Assembly (NCBI RefSeq): GCF_007993935.1
Contig: NZ_VITY01000001.1
Location: 806,001 to 870,000 of the forward strand
Origin: Bradyrhizobium macuxiense
GTDB lineage: Bacteria > Pseudomonadota > Alphaproteobacteria > Rhizobiales > Xanthobacteraceae
DNA: 64,000 nt
Reading direction: 5' to 3'
Every line of letters begins with the position of its first letter. Position 1 is the first letter of the stretch. A program made the translations under genes and the position numbers. This document shows, piece by piece, positions 33,655 to 42,689 of this stretch. The notes below the pieces were generated by a model. The model was not told the DNA's origin and did not search any database. It was given only the letters and a program-made list of their open reading frames with translations.

Positions 33655-34562
33655 CAGATCGCGACAACCGGATGGCGGATGACGCCGACGCCATCGACGC
33701 CGGCCTCGACCACGTCGCCGGGCCACAGCCATTCCTGCGGGCTCATGCCGGCGCCGACGCCTTCCGGCGTTCCGGTCGCGATGATGTCGCCCGGTTCGAG
33801 TGTCATGCCGGACGAGATGTCGGCGATCAGCGCCGGAATGTCGAAGATCATGTATTTGGTGTTGGAGTCCTGCTTCATGACGCCGTTCTTGGTCAGCCAG
33901 AGCCTGAGATCATGCGGATCGGGAATCTCGTCCGCGGTCACGATGCAGGGGCCGAACGGCGCGTAGGTATCCATGCCCTTGGAGAATATCCACTGCCCGG
34001 CGCGGCGATTGTCGCGCGCCGAAATGTCGATCATCACGGAATAGCCGAAGACGTGATCCATCGCCTTCGCGACCGGGATGCGGCTTGCGGTCTTGCCGAT
34101 GATGACGGCGAGCTCGACCTCCCAATCGAGCTGCTGGGTCATGCCGGCATTGTGCTGAATTGCCGCGCCCGGCCCGATCACGGCGGTCGGCGGCTTGGAG
34201 AATACGACCGGCTGTTTCGGCAGATCCTTGTCGGTGTCGAGGCTCTTGGCGGACTCCGCGACATGCGCACGGTAGTTCAACCCGATGCCGAAGATGTTCT
34301 TGCGCGGGCGCGGGATCGGAGCCTGCAGCTTGACATCCTCGATCGGAACGGCGGCGCCGGCCGGCAGGCTCCCGTTGGCGCTGTCCAGGCACTGCCTCAA
34401 CGCCGGCAGCAGCGTGACGGCGTTATCGATGAAGGACAGCATATCGCCCGGCCAGGCAATGCCGCGCGACGCGCCGAGGCGCTCGACATCGACGACCAAT
34501 CCGTTGACGACGACCCCAAGGCGGGCGCCGCTGGAGCCCAAGGTGTAGGTGACGAGACGCAT
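33654..34562 (-). CDS. Fumarylacetoacetate-hydrolase-family protein (fumarylpyruvate hydrolase candidate)
   Basis: The 302-residue protein has the C-terminal FAH catalytic domain: IGLNYRAHVAE (92-102), the metal-binding DWEVELAVIIGK (146-157), DISARDNRR and GDIIATGTPEGVG. Family members cleave C-C bonds in 2,4-dioxo acids. Directly downstream of gentisate 1,2-dioxygenase it should hydrolyse fumarylpyruvate or maleylpyruvate to pyruvate and a C4 dicarboxylate. No maleylpyruvate isomerase gene is adjacent, which would suit direct maleylpyruvate hydrolysis or an isomerase elsewhere. Confidence 0.88.
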   Translation of the reverse strand: MRLVTYTLGSSGARLGVVVNGLVVDVERLGASRGIAWPGDMLSFIDNAVTLLPALRQCLDSANGSLPAGAAVPIEDVKLQAPIPRPRKNIFGIGLNYRAHVAESAKSLDTDKDLPKQPVVFSKPPTAVIGPGAAIQHNAGMTQQLDWEVELAVIIGKTASRIPVAKAMDHVFGYSVMIDISARDNRRAGQWIFSKGMDTYAPFGPCIVTADEIPDPHDLRLWLTKNGVMKQDSNTKYMIFDIPALIADISSGMTLEPGDIIATGTPEGVGAGMSPQEWLWPGDVVEAGVDGVGVIRHPVVAI

Positions 34563-34606
34563 GAAAGCTTGATCCGGTTATTCGGGTTGAGTTCTGCGGG
34601 GCAATG

Positions 34607-35713
34607 TCAGGCGGCTACGGGCTGATGGCCCGCATTGTCGCCATAGGCCTCTTCCCGGTAGAAGCCGAGCCCCTCGATGACGGGCAGATCGTTGAAGCAG
34701 AACAGGCAGGCGTCCTCATTTTCGGACGCATTGCCGTGCTCATGCCAGGCCCAAGACGGGACGCAGAAAATGTCGCGCTCCTGCCACTCGAACCGCTTGC
34801 CGCCGATCACGGAATAGCCCTGCCCCTTGGCGACCTGATAGACGAAGCTACCGGTGTGCCGGTGCGACCTGGTCTTCTCGCCCGGCCGCAGCATCTGCAT
34901 GCTGGCGCCGATGGTCTGCATCACATGGCCGCCGGTGATCGGATTGACGTAGTTCATGAGGATGCCGTCATAGGGCGATCCGTCAGTCGCGGCGGCATAT
35001 TTCAGCAACGACTCGTAGGTCGGCTCCCACTCATATTTGAACATCGGCGAATAGCCGTTCGACCATCGCGAGTCCGCCGGCCGAAGGCCGGGATTGCCCC
35101 AGGTCTTGGTCATGTCGTCGACGGGATAGCCGGACACCTCCTGCCGGATCTTGGGGTGCACGACGAAGAAATTGGCCTCCAGCGCATTGACGAGCGGAAT
35201 GTCGAGGCCGTCCTGCCAGATGCAGACCGAGCCGTTCGGCTCGACGCCATGTTCATGCCAGGTGCCGTTCGGCGTCAGCACGAAATCCCGCGCGCCGAGC
35301 GTCATCTTGTGGCCATCGACGACGGTGTAGGCGCCCGCTCCTTCCATGATGAAGCGCAGGGCCGATGCCGAGTGCGCGTGGGCGGAGGCCACTTCGCCGG
35401 GGTGCATGACCTGCAGGCCCGAATAGAGCCAGCCGACCGCGGCCGACACGTCGCGGCGGCCGGGATTGTTGAGGTAGATCACCCGCCGTCCCGCCTTCTC
35501 CGGCGAGACCAGCTCGACCGAGCGCAGCACGTGCTCACGCAGATCGCTGTAGCGCCAGAGAACGGGAACGGACGCCGACTGCGGCTGCCACGGCTCGATC
35601 TTGTTGGCGACGGTCCACAGCGCGCCGGCCTCGAACTTCTCGAGGTCCTTGTAATAGGCCTTGAGCTCCGGAGTATCCTCGACATTGGCCCGGCCGATGA
35701 TGTTCTCGCCCAT
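34607..35713 (-). CDS. Gentisate 1,2-dioxygenase-like bicupin
   Basis: The 368-residue protein has two cupin domains. The N-terminal cupin carries the Fe(II) ligands His112 and His114 (HAHSASALRF) and His153 (TWHEH), with the same 41-residue spacing as characterised gentisate dioxygenases. The C-terminal cupin has RSHRHTGSFVY and AWHEHGN. The ATG at 35713 follows GGAGGACAGC. It leads the gentisate operon. Salicylate and 1-hydroxy-2-naphthoate dioxygenases share this fold, so substrate is assigned by context with the FAH-family gene. Confidence 0.87.
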   Translation of the reverse strand: MGENIIGRANVEDTPELKAYYKDLEKFEAGALWTVANKIEPWQPQSASVPVLWRYSDLREHVLRSVELVSPEKAGRRVIYLNNPGRRDVSAAVGWLYSGLQVMHPGEVASAHAHSASALRFIMEGAGAYTVVDGHKMTLGARDFVLTPNGTWHEHGVEPNGSVCIWQDGLDIPLVNALEANFFVVHPKIRQEVSGYPVDDMTKTWGNPGLRPADSRWSNGYSPMFKYEWEPTYESLLKYAAATDGSPYDGILMNYVNPITGGHVMQTIGASMQMLRPGEKTRSHRHTGSFVYQVAKGQGYSVIGGKRFEWQERDIFCVPSWAWHEHGNASENEDACLFCFNDLPVIEGLGFYREEAYGDNAGHQPVAA

Positions 35714-35777
35714 GCTGTCCTCCAAGTCTTATCTCGTGACGTCCTGTCTCATGCAGTTCTGTCGCCACATCCACAAT

Positions 35778-36092
35778 CGTCGTCCTGGCGAAAGCCAGGA
35801 CGACGCTGAGGAGAGTTCGCGCTTCGTGGCGTGCCATCATTCCGCCCTACCGGGAATTGATGCGATGCTCGCCGGCTTCGCCGCATTCACCACTGTCGTC
35901 CTGGCGAAAGCCAGGACCCATAACCACCGCATTCGCTGTGAAAGGGATCGTGGCCCCGGATCGCTCGACGATGACCGTTCGGGGTAATGGGTCCTGGCTT
36001 TCGCCAGGACGACGCTGAGGAGAGTTCGCGCTTCGTGGCGTCTTTGGATCGACACGTGCGATCACTCCGTCCTGCCGGGAATTGATGCGAAG
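35778..36092. repeat. REP-like cluster: three hairpins and a duplicated segment
   Basis: Three copies of GTCCTGGC-GAAA-GCCAGGAC occur: 35778-35805 (12-bp stem), 35898-35917 and 36.0 kb (35991-36010, inverted). Copies two and three form a perfect 27-bp inverted repeat (35895-35921 and 35987-36013). The tail GCTGAGGAGAGTTCGCGCTT recurs at about 35804 and 36014, and a CGGGAATTGATGCGA segment recurs at about 35851 and 36077. The second copy of the latter encodes the last residues of the nitrilase. It fills the space between the gentisate and nitrilase genes. Confidence 0.85.
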
Positions 36093-37090
36093 TTAGGCTG
36101 CTCCACGGCCTCCGCTACGAAGCGCTCGCCTTCCGCAAGGCCGAGCGGTGCCTGCGGACGGCGATTGACCCGCAAATCGAAGATGTCGAACCGGTTGTAG
36201 TGCCCGACGATGTCGTGCATCTGCTTCGGCTGGATGCAGCGCTCGAGGTCGATGTCGGCATAGACGATGCCTTCATCGTCGATCAGCGACTCGCCGACCA
36301 GACGGCCGTCCGGCCCGATCACGCCGGAGAATGCGCTCGACTTGCGCTGCAAGCGCGCTCGCGCGTCGGGAACGACGGTCTGCATCGCCGCGATGATCTC
36401 CTCCGACACGGTCGAGCAGGACACGATCGTGAAGATCTTTCCCTCGAAGGAATGGGCGATGGCGCGCAGCTTGATCGCCTCCGCCATGTCGTAGTCCGGC
36501 GGCGCGACGGGGAGCGAGATGTAGCTCGCGACGTGAACCAGCTCGCCCTGCCCGAGCAGCGCAAAGCGCGCCAGCGTGTTGGTGTTCTCGCCGCATGCGA
36601 GCCCGCCGAGGCGCCCGATCTCGGTCTCGTAGACGCGCAGGCTCGATCCGTCGCCGCCGGTCCAGGTCAGCTTCTCTGCCCAGGTCGGCGCCAGCTTGCG
36701 GTGCTTGCCGAGCAGCGTTCCGTCCGGGCCGATGAAGACCAGCGTGTTGTAGATGGCGCCGAGCGACACCGGGCTGCGCTCGTTGACGCCAAGCACGACA
36801 TAGCAGGCGGTATCGCGCGCAGCCTTGCGGACGATGTCGATCTCGGGGCCCGGCACCAGCACCGATGCCTTGACCAGCTTCTCGAACCAGGCGCTTCCGG
36901 TGACGGGATCGGTGATCCAGTTCCAATAGGGATAGCCGGGCACGAATACTTCGGGGAATGCGACCAGCCGCGCGCCGTTCGCCGCGGCCTCACGCACCAG
37001 TGAGGCGGCCTTGTCGGCGGTGGCGCTGGCATTGAGATATACAGGTGAAGCCTGGACGGCGGCGGCTCTAAAGCGCGGCAGCTTCAGCAT
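36062..37090 (-). CDS. Nitrilase (carbon-nitrogen hydrolase family)
   Basis: The 342-residue protein has the full catalytic triad in family context: Glu47 (FPEVFVPGYPYW), Lys132 (KHRKLAPTWAEK) and Cys166 (LACGENTNTLAR). The CGENTNT pattern indicates a true nitrilase rather than an amidase. Likely substrates are aryl-aliphatic or aromatic nitriles giving carboxylic acids. The final residues (ASIPGRTE) and the stop codon fall inside a REP-associated duplicated segment. It shares a 127-bp divergent region with the IorA gene, so its product or substrate may belong to the same pathway. Confidence 0.88.
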   Translation of the reverse strand: MLKLPRFRAAAVQASPVYLNASATADKAASLVREAAANGARLVAFPEVFVPGYPYWNWITDPVTGSAWFEKLVKASVLVPGPEIDIVRKAARDTACYVVLGVNERSPVSLGAIYNTLVFIGPDGTLLGKHRKLAPTWAEKLTWTGGDGSSLRVYETEIGRLGGLACGENTNTLARFALLGQGELVHVASYISLPVAPPDYDMAEAIKLRAIAHSFEGKIFTIVSCSTVSEEIIAAMQTVVPDARARLQRKSSAFSGVIGPDGRLVGESLIDDEGIVYADIDLERCIQPKQMHDIVGHYNRFDIFDLRVNRRPQAPLGLAEGERFVAEAVEQPNFASIPGRTE

Positions 37091-37165
37091 TGGCCCTACC
37101 CTGTCGCTGGCTCATGATCGCCGTCCGGAGCAGACCATCTGCAAAGTCTGACGGCACTCGCGGCG

Positions 37166-37194
37166 TTGACTTACTTTACATGTAAACGTATGCT
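37166..37194 (+). promoter_or_regulatory. Promoter of the IorAB-MarR operon with an embedded palindrome
   Basis: TTGACT (37166-37171) and TATGCT (37189-37194) are separated by 17 bp, a good sigma-70-type promoter. The spacer contains the perfect palindrome TTTACATGTAAA (37175-37186), ideally placed to block RNA polymerase. The same TTACATGTA core lies at the equivalent place in the Rieske operon promoter at 47128-47156. Confidence 0.72.
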
Positions 37195-37217
37195 ATCGCA
37201 TATTTCTGGAGGGTGCA

Positions 37218-39377
37218 ATGGCTGAACGGTCTTTTGCTCGTGAAGTCGAGGATCTCCGGCTCGGCGACGGCGACACCTTCCGCGGCGAAGGCATCCTCGC
37301 CATCACCAAGGCGCTGCTGCAATCCGGCGTCGCCTATGTCGGCGGCTATCAGGGCTCGCCGATCTCGCATCTGATGGACGTGCTGGCCGACGCCAAGGAC
37401 GTGCTCGACGATCTCGGCGTCGTGTTCCAGAGCTCCGCCAATGAAGCGGCGGCAGCGGCGATGCTGTCGGCCTCGGTGATGTATCCGCTGCGCGGCGCGG
37501 TGGCGTGGAAGTCGACGGTCGGCACCAATGTCGCCTCCGACGCGCTCGCCAATCTCGCCTCCGGCGGCGTCACCGGCGGCACCATGATCATCGTCGGCGA
37601 GGATTACGGCGAAGGCTCCTCGATCATGCAGGAGCGCACCCACGCCTTTGCGATGAAATCGCAGATCTGGCTGCTCGATCCGCGCCCTGACCATGAATGC
37701 ATCGTCAATCTGATCGAGAAGGGCTTTCAGCTCTCGGAAGTCTCGAACACCCCTGTCATGCTGGAGGTGCGCGTCCGCGCCTGCCACATGCACGGAAGCT
37801 TTGCCTGCAAGGACAATGTCAGGCCGGCGCACACCATCAAGGACGCCCTGAACAATCCGAAGCGCGACGTCGGCCGCATCGTGCTGCCGCCGGCGGCCTA
37901 CGAGCATGAGCAGGAGAAGATCAGGACCCGGCTGCCCGCGGCCATCAACTTCGTCAGGGACAACCGGCTGAATGAGTGGATGGGGCCGAAGCAGGGCAAG
38001 GTCGGCATCATCATGCAGGGCGGGATGTACAACAACGTCATCCGCGCGCTGCAATATCTCGGGCTGTCGGATGCCTATGGCAACACGCAGGTCCCGCTCT
38101 ACGTCATGAACGTCACCTACCCCGTGATCGACACCGAGGTCGCCGAGTTTTGTCTCGACAAGGACGCCGTCCTGATCGTCGAGGAAGGCCAGCCGGAATA
38201 TCTGGAGCAGGCGATCAACACGGTGCTGCGCCGCCGGGATATCCAGGCCCGCGTCCACGGCAAGGACGTGCTGCCGATGGCCGGCGACTATACCGCGCAG
38301 GTGCTGCTCGGCGGCGTGCGCGAGTTCCTTGAAAAGACCGAGCCGCGGCTGCTCGGCAACCGGCCGCCGGCGCCGGATGCGAGCTCCGTGCTCAGCCATC
38401 CCGAGGTCGAGAAGCTGAAGCAGGTCGTGCCGGCGCGCCCGCCCGGGCTTTGCACCGGCTGTCCGGAGCGGCCGATCTTCGCCGCCATGAAGCTGGTCGA
38501 GAGCGAGCTCGGCGAGCACCACGTCTCCGCCGACATCGGCTGTCATTTGTTCTCGATCCTGCCGCCCTTCAATATCGGCGCCACGACGATGGGTTTCGGC
38601 CTCGGCCCGGCCTCGACCTCAGCCTTCAACGTCAAGGCCGACAAGCGCTCGATCGCCGTGATGGGTGACGGCGGCTTCTGGCACAACGGGTTGACCAGCG
38701 GCATCGGCAACGCGGTCTTCAACAAACATGACGGCGTGTTCGTCATCGTCGACAATTACTACACCTCGGCGACCGGCGGTCAGGACATCCTGTCGTCGCG
38801 TGCGATCAGCAAGCGGCGCAACACCAACAACTCGATCGTGCAGGCCGTGAAGGGCATCGGCGGGCAATGGGTCCGGCAGATCGACCGCACCTACGATGTC
38901 GGCCGGATGCGCGACACGCTGAAGGAGGCGCTGACGACCACGGAGCAAGGCCCGAAGGTCATCGTCGCCTCCTCCGAATGCATGCTGAACAAGCAGCGCC
39001 GCGTAAAGCCGCAGATCAGCCAGGCGATCAAGGACGGCGTACGCACCGTCAAGGAACGCTTCGGCGTCGACGAGGATGTCTGCACCGGCGACCACGCCTG
39101 CATCCGCCTCTCCGGCTGCCCCTCGCTCTCGGTCAAGCAGCTCGACGATCCCCTGCGCGACGATCCCGTCGCGGCGATCGACAATTCCTGCGTCGGTTGC
39201 GGCAATTGCGGCGAAGTCGCGGATGCGGCCGTGCTGTGTCCCTCGTTCTATCGCGCCGACGTCATTCACAATCCGACCGGCTGGGACAAGTTCAAGTCGA
39301 AGATCGCGATGACCGTGATCGGCTGGCTGCAACGGCGGCGCGATCGCCGGCGCCCGGCGCTCGAGGCTTTGGCATGA
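37218..39377 (+). CDS. iorA: Indolepyruvate ferredoxin oxidoreductase alpha-type subunit
   Basis: The 719-residue protein has the pyruvate-ferredoxin-oxidoreductase alpha region (GGYQGSPISHLMD at about 42-54, MQERTHAFAMKSQIWLLDP), a TPP-binding domain (VMGDGGFWHNGLTSGIGNAV, then VDNYYTSATGGQ), and C-terminal cysteines, including CTGDHACIRLSGCPS and CVGCGNC (Cys658, 661, 664) with a later Cys-Pro. IorAB oxidatively decarboxylate aryl pyruvates to aryl-acetyl-CoA. GGAGGG precedes the ATG. The beta subunit follows after 10 bp. Confidence 0.88.
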   Translation: MAERSFAREVEDLRLGDGDTFRGEGILAITKALLQSGVAYVGGYQGSPISHLMDVLADAKDVLDDLGVVFQSSANEAAAAAMLSASVMYPLRGAVAWKSTVGTNVASDALANLASGGVTGGTMIIVGEDYGEGSSIMQERTHAFAMKSQIWLLDPRPDHECIVNLIEKGFQLSEVSNTPVMLEVRVRACHMHGSFACKDNVRPAHTIKDALNNPKRDVGRIVLPPAAYEHEQEKIRTRLPAAINFVRDNRLNEWMGPKQGKVGIIMQGGMYNNVIRALQYLGLSDAYGNTQVPLYVMNVTYPVIDTEVAEFCLDKDAVLIVEEGQPEYLEQAINTVLRRRDIQARVHGKDVLPMAGDYTAQVLLGGVREFLEKTEPRLLGNRPPAPDASSVLSHPEVEKLKQVVPARPPGLCTGCPERPIFAAMKLVESELGEHHVSADIGCHLFSILPPFNIGATTMGFGLGPASTSAFNVKADKRSIAVMGDGGFWHNGLTSGIGNAVFNKHDGVFVIVDNYYTSATGGQDILSSRAISKRRNTNNSIVQAVKGIGGQWVRQIDRTYDVGRMRDTLKEALTTTEQGPKVIVASSECMLNKQRRVKPQISQAIKDGVRTVKERFGVDEDVCTGDHACIRLSGCPSLSVKQLDDPLRDDPVAAIDNSCVGCGNCGEVADAAVLCPSFYRADVIHNPTGWDKFKSKIAMTVIGWLQRRRDRRRPALEALA

Positions 39378-39387
39378 AAGTTTCGGC

Positions 39388-40953
39388 ATGAGAGACGAAA
39401 CGGTCAAGCTGGCGCTTCCTGCCGCGGGCGACGCGACCGAGCGGCCGATCTCGATCGCGATCGTCGCGATGGGTGGCCAGGGCGGCGGCGTCCTCACCGA
39501 CTGGATCGTCCAGCTCGCCGAGAACCACGGCTGGGTCGCGCAATCGACCTCGGTGCCCGGCGTCGCCCAGCGCACCGGCGCCACGATCTACTATATCGAG
39601 GCGATGCCGCCGCTCGATGGCCGCAAGCCGATCCTGTCGCTGATGCCGACGCCCGGCGACGTCGACGTGGTGATGGCGGCGGAGTTCATGGAAGCGGGCC
39701 GCTCGATCCTGCGCGGCCTGGTGACGCCGGACCGCACCACGCTGATCGCATCCAATCACCGGACCTTTGCGATCGGCGAGAAGATCGCGCCGGGCAACGG
39801 CATTGCCGATAAGGGCGCGGTGACCGGGGCCATCGGAATTGCCGCCAAGACCGAGATCATCTTCGACATGAATGCGCTGGCGATCGCCAACGGCAGCGTG
39901 ATCTCGGCCGCGATGTTCGGCGCGCTCGCAGGCGCCGGCGTGCTGAGCTTCAGCCGCGACAGCTATCTCGACGTGATCCGCGCCGGCGACAAGGGCGCGC
40001 AGGCCAGCGTCCGTGCGTTCGAGGCTGCGTTTGACCGGGTGCAGTCGAAATCCCCGGAGCCGGCAGCGCCCTCGAAACCGGAGGCGGCCAGCACGCCCTC
40101 CTCTCCGGCAATTCTGGATCCCCGCCTTGCCGGCCTCGCGGCCCGGCTGACGCAGGAATTGCCCGAGGCCGCACATGCCATCGGCCGCGCCGGGCTGAAG
40201 AAGGTGGTCGATTTCCAGGACGTCGCCTATGGCGGCGAATATCTCGACATCCTCGGCAAGCTCCACGCCGCCGATCGCAGCGCCGGTGGCGCCGAGCGGA
40301 ATTTTGCCTTCACCCAGGCCGCCGCAAAATATCTCGCCAACGCCATGACCTATGATGACGTCATCCGCGTTGCCGACCTCAAGACCCGATCGGCCCGCCG
40401 CGCGCGGATCGAGGGCGAGCTCGAACTGTCCGAAAGCCAGGTGCTGCAGACCACCGAGTTCATGCATCCCCGCATGGAGGAGGTCATGGGCATGCTGCCG
40501 GCGGGATTTGGCCGCTGGCTTGGCGGAAAGCCGCGCCTGCTCGGCTGGCTCGACCGTCGCGTCAACAAGGGACGACGGGTCAAGACCTACTCGCTGCCCT
40601 GGTTCGTCGCGCTCTATGTCGTCGGCGGACTGCGCGGCATCCGCCGCCGCTCGCTGCGCCATGCCATCGAGACGGCCCATCGCGACGAATGGCTCAAGGC
40701 CGCGACGGAGGCCGTCCGAGCGAACTATCAGTTGGGCGTCGAGATCCTGCAATGCCGGCGCCTGGTCAAAGGCTATTCCGACACCCACAGCCGCGGCCTG
40801 TCGAAATTCGACAAGACGCTGGCCGCGATCAAGCTGGTCGCGCCGCGCGACGATGCCGCCGACTGGGCGCGCCGGCTGCGGGAAGCCGCGCTGAAGGACA
40901 GCGCGGGCAAGGAGCTCGACGGCGTGATCCAGACCATCAAGAGCTTCGCATGA
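39388..40953 (+). CDS. iorB: Indolepyruvate oxidoreductase beta-type subunit with C-terminal extension
   Basis: Residues 20-215 match the IorB/POR gamma domain: AIVAMGGQGGGVLTDWIVQL, STSVPGVAQRTGATIYYIE and AAEFMEAGRSILRGLV. The protein is 521 residues, far longer than archaeal IorB (about 200). The extra 300 residues (YDDVIRVADLKTRSARRARI, KTYSLPWFVALYVVGGL) resemble the extension found in proteobacterial IorB-like proteins; its function is unknown. The stop overlaps the first MarR start by 4 bp. Confidence 0.85.
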   Translation: MRDETVKLALPAAGDATERPISIAIVAMGGQGGGVLTDWIVQLAENHGWVAQSTSVPGVAQRTGATIYYIEAMPPLDGRKPILSLMPTPGDVDVVMAAEFMEAGRSILRGLVTPDRTTLIASNHRTFAIGEKIAPGNGIADKGAVTGAIGIAAKTEIIFDMNALAIANGSVISAAMFGALAGAGVLSFSRDSYLDVIRAGDKGAQASVRAFEAAFDRVQSKSPEPAAPSKPEAASTPSSPAILDPRLAGLAARLTQELPEAAHAIGRAGLKKVVDFQDVAYGGEYLDILGKLHAADRSAGGAERNFAFTQAAAKYLANAMTYDDVIRVADLKTRSARRARIEGELELSESQVLQTTEFMHPRMEEVMGMLPAGFGRWLGGKPRLLGWLDRRVNKGRRVKTYSLPWFVALYVVGGLRGIRRRSLRHAIETAHRDEWLKAATEAVRANYQLGVEILQCRRLVKGYSDTHSRGLSKFDKTLAAIKLVAPRDDAADWARRLREAALKDSAGKELDGVIQTIKSFA

Positions 40954-41447
40954 CGTCGTCAGCCCTCAAAGAGAGCACAGCCCCCGTCTTCGGCCAGATC
41001 GAAACCCGGCTGTGGCTGCAACTGCTGTCACTGCATGGCGAGCTGTTTGCCTCGCTGAATTCCATGCTGAGCTCGGAGTTCGGGTTGTCGCTGGCAAAAT
41101 TCGACGTGCTGGCGCAGCTCGATCGCTACAAGGACGGCTTGGCGCTCGGGCAATTGTCGCAGAACCTGAAAGTGTCGGGCGGCAACGTCTCGGGCCTGGT
41201 GCAGCGCCTGCTGGCCGACGACCTCATCAGCAAGGAGATGTCGAGCGAGGACCGCCGCTCGTTCATCGTGCGCCTGACGCCGAAGGGCGAGGCCCTGTTC
41301 AGGAAGGCCGCCGACGTGCATAAGAAGCATCTGAGCGAACGGCTCGAAAGCATCCCCGCGCGGGAGCTGGAGACGGCCCTGTCGATGCTGCGGTCGCTCT
41401 CCTCGAAACTTGGCAGCGAAGGCAAGAAGCAGGGTCGCAGGAAGTAA
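40950..41447 (+). CDS. MarR-family regulator 1 of the IorAB operon
   Basis: The 165-residue product has the winged helix: LAKFDVLAQLDRYKDGLALG, LSQNLKVSGGNVSGLVQRLL (recognition helix) and wing SSEDRRSFIVRLTPKG. It overlaps iorB by 4 bp and the next MarR gene by 1 bp. It is a candidate repressor at the TTACATGTA sites in the two outward-lying promoters of this locus. Effectors of such regulators are often aryl-CoA thioesters; that is family knowledge, not visible here. Confidence 0.87.
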   Translation: MTSSALKESTAPVFGQIETRLWLQLLSLHGELFASLNSMLSSEFGLSLAKFDVLAQLDRYKDGLALGQLSQNLKVSGGNVSGLVQRLLADDLISKEMSSEDRRSFIVRLTPKGEALFRKAADVHKKHLSERLESIPARELETALSMLRSLSSKLGSEGKKQGRRK

Positions 41448-41929
41448 TGGCCAAAGACTCCAGGAGCAGATGGAAATCCGGTCCGCCGCGGACGCGGGAC
41501 CAGCTGCAGAGCTACATTCCCTATCTGTTCAACCGGCTCGCCAATCGCTGGAACCTGGATCAGAACCGCGATCTCAGCGAGCACAACATCAACAACGTCG
41601 TGTTCCGGACGCTGTCGGTGCTGTTCATCTACAAGACCCTGACCGTCAACGAGATCGCCGTGCTGGCCGTCACCGAGCAATCGACCGCGAGCCGCATGGT
41701 CGAGTCGATGGTGACGTCGGGCCTCGTCAAGCGCGAGATCGCCGAAGAAGACCAGCGCCGCCGGGTCGTCGGATTGACGCCGGACGGCGAAGCCCTGCTG
41801 CGCAAGATCTGGCCGATCATGGAGAACAACTATGACCGCCTGACCGTCGGCATCGACCCCGACGAGATCGAGGTCTGCGCCCGCGTGCTGGCCAAGATGG
41901 TCGAGAACATCCGCCAGAACCAGATCTGA
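41447..41929 (+). CDS. MarR-family regulator 2 of the IorAB operon
   Basis: The 160-residue product has the MarR core: LSVLFIYKTLTVNEIAVLAV, TEQSTASRMVESMVTSGLVK and wing EEDQRRRVVGLTPDG. The basic N-terminus (RSRWKSGPPRTRDQ) precedes a helix, YIPYLFNRLANRWN. Sequence similarity to MarR 1 is low, so it is a separate lineage, not a recent duplicate. Start and previous stop share one base. It ends 11 bp before the convergent SDR gene. Confidence 0.87.
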   Translation: MAKDSRSRWKSGPPRTRDQLQSYIPYLFNRLANRWNLDQNRDLSEHNINNVVFRTLSVLFIYKTLTVNEIAVLAVTEQSTASRMVESMVTSGLVKREIAEEDQRRRVVGLTPDGEALLRKIWPIMENNYDRLTVGIDPDEIEVCARVLAKMVENIRQNQI

Positions 41930-41940
41930 TCTGGCTGCAA

Positions 41941-42669
41941 TCAGGGGCTGAGGCCGGCAAGGCTGGTGCCGCCGCAGACATAGAGCACCTGCCCGGTCAC
42001 GAAGTCCGAGCGCTCGTCGAGGAAGAAGCTGATCGCGTGCGCCACGTCCTCGCGCGTGCCGAGCCGCCCGACCGGAACGTTGCGTGCCATCTTGTCCTGC
42101 TGCTCGGAGCCCTTGGGGACGATGCCCCAGAAATTGTCGGTCAGGATCGGGCCTGGCGCCACCACGTTCACCGTGATGCCGCTCGGCGCCAGCTCCAGCG
42201 CCCAGGTCCGCGCCATGCCGTGTACGCCGGCCTTGGTCGCCGAATAGGCCGAGCGCGTGGCCGCGCCCATCGCAGCGCGCGAGCTCACGAACACGATCCG
42301 CCCGAACTTTCGCGACCGCATCCCTTCCATCGCCGCCTGGGTCAGCAGCATCGGGGCGCCCAGATGCAGCTGCGCCAGCGTCAGGATGTCCTCCGGCTTC
42401 GCATCGCCCAGCAGGTTGGGCAGGATCATGCCGGCATTGTGCACGAGGCAGTCGACCGCGTGATCGCGGCAGATCTCCTCGGCGATGGCCCGCGTCTCCG
42501 ACGGGCTGGTCAGGTCCGCGCGATAGGCGGTGAGCAGGTCGTGCGTCCACGCCGGCGTCTCCAGCCCAACCGAGACGACCCGCTGTCCTTCGCCGACGAG
42601 CTTCTTCGCCAGCGCTTCGCCGATTCCCGAATTGCCTCCGGTGATCAGTGTGGTGCGGGTCTGGCTCAT
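41941..42669 (-). CDS. Short-chain dehydrogenase/reductase
   Basis: The 242-residue SDR has the NAD(P)-binding TGGNSGIG (residues 9-16), NNAG-equivalent VHNAG, catalytic Ser in VFVSSRAAMG, YSATK (Tyr/Lys) and a late VAPGPILTDNFW. The start follows AAGGAG at 7-bp spacing. It is last in the Rieske dioxygenase operon. Ring dihydroxylation usually needs a cis-dihydrodiol dehydrogenase, and this gene is the obvious candidate, although classical SDR members have many other substrates. Confidence 0.86.
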   Translation of the reverse strand: MSQTRTTLITGGNSGIGEALAKKLVGEGQRVVSVGLETPAWTHDLLTAYRADLTSPSETRAIAEEICRDHAVDCLVHNAGMILPNLLGDAKPEDILTLAQLHLGAPMLLTQAAMEGMRSRKFGRIVFVSSRAAMGAATRSAYSATKAGVHGMARTWALELAPSGITVNVVAPGPILTDNFWGIVPKGSEQQDKMARNVPVGRLGTREDVAHAISFFLDERSDFVTGQVLYVCGGTSLAGLSP

Positions 42670-42689
42670 GATCGGCTCCTTGCCAATTG

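Noticed and set aside
40950..41929. The two MarR genes as a recent duplication
   Set aside because: The proteins share only the generic winged-helix pattern and differ in N-termini and spacing, so they are separate lineages.
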